From Streptomyces caniscabiei (lineage in GTDB: Bacteria > Actinomycetota > Actinomycetes > Streptomycetales > Streptomycetaceae), in assembly GCF_014930365.1 (NCBI RefSeq), contig NZ_JABXWI010000011.1, positions 124,001-188,000 of the forward strand: a DNA stretch of 64,000 bases. The letters are read 5' to 3'. Positions 36,620 to 45,360 of the stretch are shown one piece after another. Within the stretch, counting starts at the first letter, position 1; each line of letters begins with the position of its first letter. The notes beneath the pieces were generated by a model that did no database searches, was not told the DNA's origin, and saw only the letters and a list, made by a program, of their open reading frames with translations. The translations under genes and the position numbers were made by a program.

Positions 36620-38293
36620 ATGGGGGCGGCGGCGGTGGCGGACAATTTCGATTTCACTCCCGGGGCACAGGTGCCGCTGACGGGCGCCGCGGGCCAGACC
36701 GCGGCGACGTACGCCCTGGCGTCGGCGGCCTACCGGGACAACGAGATCGCGGAGATCCTCAAGGCCAACAACGACTGGCACAAGTCCTCGGTCAAACCGG
36801 GCCGCAAGTGGGCCACCATCTTCCGGCCCAACCTCGGGGAGGCCTTCTCCCTGGCGGTGCGGGACCGGATGGTCGGCGCGGGCCGCAAACCCCTCATCCA
36901 GTCCTTCGGCATGGAGCCACAGGTCGTCGTCGAGCACTGCCTCGCGGCGAACAACATCCGCCGGGAGCGCGACAACTGGCTCTCGGCGATCATGGTCCTG
37001 TGCGGCCTGCTCTTCCTTCCCGGGCTGCTGCTGTGGCTGCTGGTCTTCCAGATCCGTACGACGGTCGCCAAGCGCGACGACAAGCGGGCGGGCGCCCTCG
37101 GCACCACCCTGCTCGTCGCGGTGGGCGCCCTCGCCGTGATCTTCCTGCTCAAGATGCCCTTCGACGGATTCTGGGCCTGGTACGCGCGTGCGTGCGTGGT
37201 GCTGCCGGTGGTCGGCTGGTTCTGGGCCAAGCAGATCTGTGAGCGCGCCGCGAAGGACCTGCGGGACCGCTGGTCCGGCCTGCTGGCGGGCGGCGGCATC
37301 GGCGCCAAGATCCCCGAGGCCGTGCCCGGCAGCCCCGGCGAGACCAAGGCCGAGCAGTTGCGCAAGGAGCTGGCCCGGCTCAGCGCCGAGCAGCGCTCCA
37401 ACCTCGTCTTCTACGCCGGTCCCAAGGGCATCCTCGGCATGGGCACCCGCTGGGGCAGCTGGCAGCTCGCCGAGGACCTCGTGCCGGCCGAAGCGGGCAA
37501 GGAGATCCACCCGTTCCGCAGCTGGGACGTCATACGCGCCATCCACGACCAGCTGCGCATGCTGGAGCGCACCCCCCTCAACACCGGTGGTTTCACGGCC
37601 CCTTCCATCAAGCACTGGATCGTGAGCCCCATCGGCGAGGGCGCCGGCGCGGTGGCCCGGCCCGACAGCACGGACGTGGACGCCTACCAGTACAAGACCC
37701 ACGCCATACAGGAGATCTGCAACAAGCAGCACTTCGGCAGCGGCAACCGCCACTACCTGGGGGTCCAATGGACTCTCTGGGACGGGCAGTTGATCATCAC
37801 CATGCTGGTCACGGTGACCGTGCTGCACCAGACGCTCCGCATCGAGGTGACCGGGCACGCCCTCGGGCCGGTGCACGGCCTGTTCACGACCGGTCCCGCG
37901 GCCAAGGAGAAGGAAGTCCAGAAGTCACTGCGCTTCTGGGAGACACGCAAGATCAAGCTCCCCCTCGTCGACACCGACGAGGTCGTACGGCTCGCCGCGC
38001 GCGCCCCGCTGACCTGGTACCCGCCGCTGCTCAACTGGCTCGGCGGCTCCATCGGCCTGCCCGAGCCGTTCGGTCTGCGCCACGCCTGGGCCGACCAGCC
38101 GTGGCGGCACCGCTTCATGGCCGACGACGCGCTGCGCGCCGCCACGCCCGTACTGCGCGTGGTGCACAACGCCGCGATCAAGGTCCTCAAGGACAACGGC
38201 GTGGACACGGAGAAGTTCGGCTCCCGGGCCGGCTTCCTCAGCGGGGCGGTACAGGATCCGACGCCGCGGAAGGCTGACCTCTACGACGCGTGA
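36620..38293 (+). CDS. Unknown membrane protein
   Basis: I do not recognise this 557-residue protein. Residues 1-118 are soluble and contain DNEIAEILKANNDWHKSSVK. Helices lie at about 120-144, 159-179 and 185-205, then a long soluble C-terminal part with WIVSPIGEGAGAVARPDST and NKQHFGSGNRHYLGVQWTLW, and one hydrophobic segment near LIITMLVTVTVLHQTLRIEV. ATG at 36620 is chosen; a GTG at 36635 (MADNFDFTPG) is equally possible, and no ribosome binding site is ideal. The gene follows EF-G2 on the same strand, but with a repeat-rich 217-bp gap that may hold its own promoter. Confidence 0.85.
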   Translation: MGAAAVADNFDFTPGAQVPLTGAAGQTAATYALASAAYRDNEIAEILKANNDWHKSSVKPGRKWATIFRPNLGEAFSLAVRDRMVGAGRKPLIQSFGMEPQVVVEHCLAANNIRRERDNWLSAIMVLCGLLFLPGLLLWLLVFQIRTTVAKRDDKRAGALGTTLLVAVGALAVIFLLKMPFDGFWAWYARACVVLPVVGWFWAKQICERAAKDLRDRWSGLLAGGGIGAKIPEAVPGSPGETKAEQLRKELARLSAEQRSNLVFYAGPKGILGMGTRWGSWQLAEDLVPAEAGKEIHPFRSWDVIRAIHDQLRMLERTPLNTGGFTAPSIKHWIVSPIGEGAGAVARPDSTDVDAYQYKTHAIQEICNKQHFGSGNRHYLGVQWTLWDGQLIITMLVTVTVLHQTLRIEVTGHALGPVHGLFTTGPAAKEKEVQKSLRFWETRKIKLPLVDTDEVVRLAARAPLTWYPPLLNWLGGSIGLPEPFGLRHAWADQPWRHRFMADDALRAATPVLRVVHNAAIKVLKDNGVDTEKFGSRAGFLSGAVQDPTPRKADLYDA

Positions 38294-38319
38294 GCGCTGC
38301 GCTGGCCTTGGCCGACGGG

Positions 38320-38520
38320 GGGTGCGTGGGGGGTGGGGGCCGTTTTCGTCCGCGGGCCCGGTGGGGGTTCTCGCGCAGTTCCCCGCGCCCCTCAAAAAGC
38401 AGGGGCTGCGCCCCTGGCTTTTTGATGAAGGGCCGCAGGCTCCTTCAGGGGCGCGGGGAACTGCGCGACCAGCCCCCACCGGGCCCGCGGACGAAAACGG
38501 CCCCCACCCCCCACGCACCC
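38320..38520. repeat. Large inverted repeat: paired dispersed elements with nested hairpin
   Basis: The arms 38320-38392 and 38447-38520 (73 and 74 nt) are reverse complements that differ only at 38368-38370, where TTC faces a four-base variant. Each arm ends in the 24-nt dispersed core. The 54-nt centre contains a further hairpin (38393-38424). It lies between the convergent unknown membrane protein and HIT genes and can form a very long cruciform or act as a bidirectional terminator. Confidence 0.92.
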
Positions 38521-38530
38521 GACCCGGCAG

Positions 38531-39079
38531 CTACGCCGTAGGCCACGCCTCGGCCAGCATCTTCCTCGTGTCGGCCAGGAGCTGCGGCAGGATCCGGGTG
38601 TGGCCGACGACCGGCATGAAGTTGGTGTCGCCGCCCCAACGGGGAACGATGTGCTGGTGGAGGTGGGCCGCGATGCCCGCCCCCGCGACCGAGCCCTGGT
38701 TCATGCCGATGTTGAAGCCGTGCGCGCCGGAGGCGGTCCGCAGCGCGGTCATCGCCTGCTTGGTCAGCTCGGCCAGCTCGGCGGTCTCCGGCGCCGTCAG
38801 GTCGGTGTAGTCGGCGACGTGCCGGTAGGGCACGACCATGAGGTGGCCGCCGTTGTACGGGTAGAGGTTGAGCACCGCGTACACGTGCTCCCCGCGCCTG
38901 ATGACCAGGCCGTCCTCATCCGACTTCGCCGGGATCGAGCAGAACGGACAGCCGTCGTCGGCCCCGGGGCCGGTCGGCTTGTTCTCACCCTGGATGTACG
39001 CCATCCGATGAGGCGTCCACAGGCGCTGGAACGCGTCCTGCGTCCCCACTCCGATCTGCTGCTCCGGCTCACTCGTCAT
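38531..39079 (-). CDS. HIT family hydrolase
   Basis: The 182-residue histidine-triad protein has the catalytic HLHQHIVPRW motif near residue 130 and a CPFCSIP zinc-type motif earlier. Members hydrolyse nucleotide polyphosphates such as Ap4A. In mycobacteria a HIT gene sits between thrS and pgsA; here that link is broken by the EF-G2 and unknown genes. ATG at 39079 has no clear ribosome binding site, and an ATG at 39091 is also open. Confidence 0.92.
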   Translation of the reverse strand: MTSEPEQQIGVGTQDAFQRLWTPHRMAYIQGENKPTGPGADDGCPFCSIPAKSDEDGLVIRRGEHVYAVLNLYPYNGGHLMVVPYRHVADYTDLTAPETAELAELTKQAMTALRTASGAHGFNIGMNQGSVAGAGIAAHLHQHIVPRWGGDTNFMPVVGHTRILPQLLADTRKMLAEAWPTA

Positions 39080-39158
39080 GCAGTGCAGCATATGGCTTCG
39101 CCCGTTCGCGGCGTGTCGCCGGGTACCGGCGCGGGACGGCCGGGGCGAAGCTGAGGCG

Positions 39159-39815
39159 ATGGACCACGACAGCCTCGCGCTCCGCTGGGAACGCCGCACG
39201 GGACGCGTCCTCGCCGGGGCGTCGGCCCTCTTCCTGGCCTCGTACGCGGTGCGGGTACTGGCCCACGATCTCCCCCAGGTCTGGCTCGACCTCTGTCTCG
39301 CGGTGACCATGGCGTGCTGGGCGATCTTCGTCCTCGACTACGCGGTGCGCTGGCGGCTGAGCGGGCTGGGCCCGAAGTTCGTGCGCCTCCACTGGCTGGA
39401 CACGATCGTGCTCGTGCTGCCCCTGCTGCGCCCCCTGCGGGTGGTGCAGATCCACGACGCCGTGCAGCGCCGCCACGAACGGCCCCGGCTCTCCCTGCAC
39501 GCGCGCGTGGCCGTCTACGCGGGCCTCTCGGTGACCCTGCTCGGCTTCACCGGCGCCCTCGCCGTCTACCAGCAGGAGCACGACGCACCGGGCGCGACGA
39601 TCCTGACCTTCGGGGACTCCGTGTGGTGGACCTGCTCCACACTCGCCACGGTGGGGTACGGGGACGTCACCCCCGTGACCCCGATGGGCCGGACGATCGC
39701 CGTCTTCCTCATGGCCTGCGGCCTCGCCCTGCTCGGCACGGTGACGGGCTCGTTCGGGACGTGGCTGCTGCAGGTCTTCGCGCGGGAGGACGAGCCAAGG
39801 CCCCCGGAGAGCTGA
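39159..39815 (+). CDS. Potassium channel family protein
   Basis: The 218-residue protein has a compact voltage-gated-channel-like layout. Hydrophobic segments lie at about 16-36, 42-64, 78-96 and 115-137, then the pore loop with selectivity filter TVGYGD at 164-169 and a last helix at about 178-204. The segment in S4 position has only a few arginines (LLRPLRVVQ), so voltage sensing may be weak. It should form a tetrameric K+ channel. ATG at 39159 has GAGGCG just upstream. It is divergent from the HIT gene and converges on thrS. Confidence 0.92.
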   Translation: MDHDSLALRWERRTGRVLAGASALFLASYAVRVLAHDLPQVWLDLCLAVTMACWAIFVLDYAVRWRLSGLGPKFVRLHWLDTIVLVLPLLRPLRVVQIHDAVQRRHERPRLSLHARVAVYAGLSVTLLGFTGALAVYQQEHDAPGATILTFGDSVWWTCSTLATVGYGDVTPVTPMGRTIAVFLMACGLALLGTVTGSFGTWLLQVFAREDEPRPPES

Positions 39816-39830
39816 ACTCTCCGGGGGCCT
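39798..39830. terminator. Bidirectional terminator, 14-bp stem
   Basis: Positions 39798-39811 and 39817-39830 are exact reverse complements around a 5-nt loop that contains part of the K+ channel stop codon. It serves the convergent channel and thrS genes. Confidence 0.85.
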
Positions 39831-39856
39831 CGCCCTCACCTCGGTGCGGGTACGCC

Positions 39857-41833
<1,977 letters not shown>

Positions 41834-41851
41834 CGGTCTCTCCTGACTGAA

Positions 41852-41885
41852 GGGGACCACGTACGGATTTCCGTAGGCGGTCCCC
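41852..41885 (-). promoter_or_regulatory. thrS leader hairpin
   Basis: GGGGACC pairs with GGTCCCC and, across a symmetric internal loop, TACGG pairs with CCGTA around an ATTT loop. It lies 18-52 nt upstream of the thrS start. A TACGAT -10-like box at 41888-41893 would put it at the very 5' end of the mRNA. It could be a stability element or a translational control site. Confidence 0.45.
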
Positions 41886-41938
41886 GAATCGTACCGAGCC
41901 GGGGGTGCCCTCTGCGAAACGGTTAAGGGCGGACGCGG

Positions 41939-43189
41939 TCACTCCCCGCCGCACGCCTCCTCGAAGAAGGCGGTGATCTCCGCGGTCTCCTGGAGCGACT
42001 TCATCAGCCGGTCCCGTTCGGCCTCGTCGACCTGCACAGGTGCGATGCCGTCGGCGTCGGTCAGCCGCCGGAAGCCGCCCCGGCTCTCCAGCCTGCCGTG
42101 CACCCGGACGGGCAGACCGACGAGGTGGGCCTGTCCGGCGATCCGGTACGACTCCTCGTCCAGGGTCATCCGGACGTGCGGGACCGCGGCGCCGGCGATG
42201 ACCCGCAGCCTCACCGTGCCCTCGCCGCGCGCCGCCGACCGGCGCATCCGCACCACGGCCCCGGTGATCCGCACCGGCATCGGGGGTTCCGCGCGGAGGT
42301 AGCGGGCCCCGGCCTCGCGCAGTACGGGCAGGTCGCCCGGGGAGAACTCGACGGGGTCGGCCGGTGTCGCACCGCCCTCGGGGACCCCGGCGGCGGGCGC
42401 CCAGTCGACGGCGACGCGGGCGCCCTCGGTGCCGCGGACGAGGGCGACGAGGGCCTCGGTCAGCTCGTGGCTGACGCCGGCCTCGACGGCCCCGTCGAAG
42501 GCGTCCATGCCGCCGGTGGCGCGCTGGTAGTCGATGGCCTCGCGGGCGGCGTACAGGGCCTGGTGGAGTCGTAATGCGAGGGGGCGGCCGGTGGCGACGG
42601 GGACGAAGGCGGTCAGCCGGCGGCCGCCGGGGGCCGCGCCGACGAGGACACCGTCGAGGGAGGCGGCGGCGGGCAGGCGATGCCGGGCGCCGTGGTAGCC
42701 GGCGCGGGCGCGGGTGGCCAGGGCCGCCGCGAGGAGCATCTGGCGTGCGGCGGAGCGCAGTTGGTCCTCGACGACCCAGGAGGCCGTGCCGAGGGGGCCG
42801 GTGGGGACGTCGCGCCACCAGTGGATCTCGTCGCTGGGCAGGGTGAGGGCGATGAGCACGTCCCGCGCGGCGGGCGAGCCGCTGCGGGACAGGGCCGTGA
42901 GCGCCTCGCCGAGCAGGTCGTCGCTGTCGGGGAAGGCCCGGTTCTCCGGCACGAGCAGGCTCATGGCCCGCCCGGCCGGCTCGGGCGGGGTCCAGCGCCC
43001 GTACCGCCCGGCGGCTCCGCCGCGCCGCTGCCAGCCGTGCCGTCGCAGCAGGGCGCCCAGCACGGCGGGGTCCACCTGTGCGGGGTCGGGCGGCTGGGTC
43101 CAGGTGGGTTCGACGGGGTGGGGGCGCGCAGGGCCCGCGGGCCGGTTGATGGGGCGGCGCGGGGTGTCGTCGATGGGGCCGTGGGTCAC
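41939..43189 (-). CDS. Unknown protein with in-frame TTA codon
   Basis: I do not recognise this 416-residue soluble protein. It is Arg/Pro-rich near the N-terminus, contains ALLRRHGWQRRGGAAGRYGR and SDEIHWWRDVPTGPLG, and ends in an acidic segment. A TTA leucine codon lies at 42572-42574, in frame (Ala-Leu-Arg). In streptomycetes TTA is read by bldA tRNA, so translation should be late or differentiation-linked. GTG at 43189 overlaps the DUF4365 stop (GTGA), which fixes the start and indicates a two-gene unit. No membrane helix or known motif was seen. Confidence 0.88.
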   Translation of the reverse strand: MTHGPIDDTPRRPINRPAGPARPHPVEPTWTQPPDPAQVDPAVLGALLRRHGWQRRGGAAGRYGRWTPPEPAGRAMSLLVPENRAFPDSDDLLGEALTALSRSGSPAARDVLIALTLPSDEIHWWRDVPTGPLGTASWVVEDQLRSAARQMLLAAALATRARAGYHGARHRLPAAASLDGVLVGAAPGGRRLTAFVPVATGRPLALRLHQALYAAREAIDYQRATGGMDAFDGAVEAGVSHELTEALVALVRGTEGARVAVDWAPAAGVPEGGATPADPVEFSPGDLPVLREAGARYLRAEPPMPVRITGAVVRMRRSAARGEGTVRLRVIAGAAVPHVRMTLDEESYRIAGQAHLVGLPVRVHGRLESRGGFRRLTDADGIAPVQVDEAERDRLMKSLQETAEITAFFEEACGGE

Positions 43190-43752
43190 GGTCTGCCTCC
43201 CGTTCCGACCCGCGTCATGATCTCGCAGAGCGCTCGGTCGTCGAAGATGCGCGAGGTCGGGACGCGCACGGTGGTGCGGCGCCGACCGGTGATCGGGTGT
43301 CCGGCGAGATTGGTCCAGTAGCAGCAGTGCCGCAGGTCGAGCCGGTCGTGACCGGCCCGCAGCCACTGCTCCTGCGACCTGGGGACGATCATCACGACCA
43401 GGATCTTGTGCACCGAGACGGGGGTGCGGGCGAGCTTCGCCAGGTGGTTGTTGTCGAGGGTGAAGGAGAAGGACCGGCCCGGCGGGTGCGGCGCGAGCTG
43501 GTAGGTGGCCTTGAGCTGCACCTTGATGGTGACCTCGTCGTCGACGGTGTGACCGGACGAGCCGTGGCTGACGTGCCAGTCGATGCCGTTGTCCGGAAAG
43601 GGCTGGGACAGGGAGCAGCCGGCGGCGGCAGCCACCGCGTGCAGATAGCCCACCTGCAAGGTCTCCATGCAGGCGGTGGTGGCGAGGGAGCCGCGGAGCG
43701 GTGCCGCGTGCTCGGGCAGCAGCCCGCCCCGCTCGGGCTGCGCTATGGCCAT
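43186..43752 (-). CDS. DUF4365 domain protein, PD-(D/E)XK nuclease-like
   Basis: The 188-residue protein has the DUF4365 pattern. PFPDNGIDWHV contributes Asp58, and TIKVQLKATYQL contributes Gln79-x-Lys81, which together give a PD-(D/E)XK-type core with the QxK variant; Glu30 in an early helix may complete it. This fold suggests metal-dependent nuclease activity but DUF4365 proteins are largely uncharacterised. ATG at 43752 has AAGG 9 nt upstream. Its stop overlaps the next gene, so the pair is co-translated. It is divergent from the exonuclease gene across 168 bp. Confidence 0.87.
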   Translation of the reverse strand: MAIAQPERGGLLPEHAAPLRGSLATTACMETLQVGYLHAVAAAAGCSLSQPFPDNGIDWHVSHGSSGHTVDDEVTIKVQLKATYQLAPHPPGRSFSFTLDNNHLAKLARTPVSVHKILVVMIVPRSQEQWLRAGHDRLDLRHCCYWTNLAGHPITGRRRTTVRVPTSRIFDDRALCEIMTRVGTGGRP

Positions 43753-43920
43753 GACCAACAGCCTTCCCCTACAGGTGTTTCCCCGTGCCGAGCCCCTGAA
43801 CTGCGCAGACCCGTACTTCTGTTGTCTCCGTCCGGCGTACGGCGCAAACAGCCCGGGTATCACCAAACTGGCAGAAGACGGGACGTCAGCTGCCGTGGGT
43901 GAACGAGGAGTTGTGGACAC

Positions 43921-44649
43921 ATGACGTGTTGGTACGAGGGACCCTTGGCGGCGTTCGACACGGAGACCACGGGCGTGGACGTCGAGAACGACCGGATCGT
44001 GTCGGCCGCCGTCGTCGTCCAGGACGCGCCCGGTACCCGTCCCCGGGTGACCCGGTGGCTGGTGAACCCGGGCGTTCCGGTGCCCGCCGCGGCGACGGCG
44101 GTGCACGGGCTGACGGACGAGCAGCTGCAGCGCGACGGCCGTTGGCCGGCGCCGGTGATGGAGGAGATAGCCAGGGCGCTGGCCGAGCAGGCGGTGCGGG
44201 GCCGTCCGCTGGTGGTGATGAACGCGCCGTTCGATCTGACCCTGCTGGACCGCGAGTTGCGACGGCACCGCGCCTCGTCGCTGGATCGCTATGTCGAGAC
44301 GACGCCGTTGCGGGTCCTCGATCCGCGGGTCCTCGACAAGCATCTGGACCGCTATCGCAAGGGTCGGCGCACACTGACCGATCTGTGCGCGCACTACGAG
44401 GTGACCCTGGACGGCGCGCACGACGCGGCGGCCGACGCGCAGGCCGCGATGGACGTCGTCCGCGCGGTGGGCCACCGTTTCGCGACCCGGCTGGCCCGCC
44501 TGTCCCCCGCCGAACTGCACACCCTGCAAGCCGTGTGGCACGCGGCCCAGGCCCGTGGCCTCCAGGCCTGGTTCGCCCGCAGCGGCACGGAGGAGGCGGT
44601 GGACCCGGCGTGGCCGCTGCGTCCGGAGCTGCCGGCCGCGGCGGCATGA
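43921..44649 (+). CDS. DnaQ-like 3'-5' exonuclease
   Basis: The 242-residue DEDDh exonuclease has motif I FDTETTGVD (Asp and Glu), motif II MNAPFDLTLL (Asp) and motif III AHDAAADAQAA (His and Asp), all intact. The first 170 residues are the catalytic domain; the tail is unlike known partners. It may be a DNA polymerase III epsilon-like proofreader or repair nuclease. ATG at 43921 has GAGGAG 10 nt upstream. Confidence 0.93.
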   Translation: MTCWYEGPLAAFDTETTGVDVENDRIVSAAVVVQDAPGTRPRVTRWLVNPGVPVPAAATAVHGLTDEQLQRDGRWPAPVMEEIARALAEQAVRGRPLVVMNAPFDLTLLDRELRRHRASSLDRYVETTPLRVLDPRVLDKHLDRYRKGRRTLTDLCAHYEVTLDGAHDAAADAQAAMDVVRAVGHRFATRLARLSPAELHTLQAVWHAAQARGLQAWFARSGTEEAVDPAWPLRPELPAAAA

Positions 44650-44650
44650 G

Positions 44651-44683
44651 AAAGGCCGGTCCGCTGCTGCGGACCGGCCTTTT
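44651..44683. terminator. Bidirectional terminator with U-run
   Basis: A 14-bp perfect stem (44651-44664 with 44669-44682), loop TGCT, is followed by TTTT on the plus side. It lies just after the exonuclease stop and just downstream of the minus-strand tRNA-Val. Confidence 0.9.
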
Positions 44684-44688
44684 CCCGG

Positions 44689-44760
44689 TGGGCGATACTG
44701 GGTTCGAACCAGTGACCTCTTCGGTGTGAACGAAGCGCTCTCCCACTGAGCTAATCGCCC
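44689..44760 (-). tRNA. tRNA-Val (CAC), copy 1
   Basis: The 72-nt cloverleaf has acceptor GGGCGAT/ATCGCCC, discriminator A and anticodon loop TTCACAC between CTTCG and CGAAG, giving CAC. CCA is not encoded. It is identical to the copy at 55176-55247 in the same orientation. Confidence 0.97.
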
Positions 44761-44799
44761 GGGAACGGAGTGAACAATACAGGTCCCGACGGGTCTCGT

Positions 44800-45258
44800 T
44801 CAAACCGCTTGCCCGTCCGTCGTGAGGTACGCGAGGAGGCCTCGTCGTCCCGCCCGCATCATCAGCGCGTGGTTGGCGCGGAACACGGGCCGTCCCGGTA
44901 CGGCGAGCCGTCGCAGCAGGGGTTTGCGGACGTCGACCTCCTGGTCGTAGCGGGCGAGCGTGCCGGTCTCGTCGGCGGTGAGCGTCCAGCGGGCCCAGCC
45001 GTCCAGGTCTCCGGTCATCTCGATCTCCAGGACGCCGGCCGCCCGGTCGCTCCACACCTCCCGCGCGGTGAAGTAGAGGTCGTACGGGAGGACCGAGCGG
45101 ATCCGGACGGCACCGGTGGTGTCGTCGATCCGGGTCACCTCGCGGACCTGCGGCCACCAGTGCGGGTAGTCGTCGGCGCGTTGGAGGACGTCGTACACGG
45201 CGGTGGGGCGGGCGGGCAGGTTCCAGAGGCTGCGGAAGCGGTAGTGGCACCAGTCCAT
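44800..45258 (-). CDS. SRPBCC family protein
   Basis: The 152-residue protein has the START/Bet v1-like polyketide-cyclase pattern: NLPARPTAVYDVLQRADDYP, WWPQVREVTRI, VLEIEMTGDLDGWARWTL and a C-terminal helix VFRANHALMMRAGRRGL. Such proteins bind a hydrophobic ligand in a helix-grip fold. No cyclase partner or PKS is nearby, so the ligand is unknown. ATG at 45258 gives a normal start; the open frame upstream is an artefact of GC bias. It is divergent from the large membrane protein. Confidence 0.9.
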   Translation of the reverse strand: MDWCHYRFRSLWNLPARPTAVYDVLQRADDYPHWWPQVREVTRIDDTTGAVRIRSVLPYDLYFTAREVWSDRAAGVLEIEMTGDLDGWARWTLTADETGTLARYDQEVDVRKPLLRRLAVPGRPVFRANHALMMRAGRRGLLAYLTTDGQAV

Positions 45259-45360
45259 GGTCGGATTGTGCCCGCACATGGCCGGTTCGTGCGGGAACTG
45301 AGTACGTCCTGAGTATGCGCACTCATGTCGTACGCCGTGACGCGGACCACACTCCGGTGC

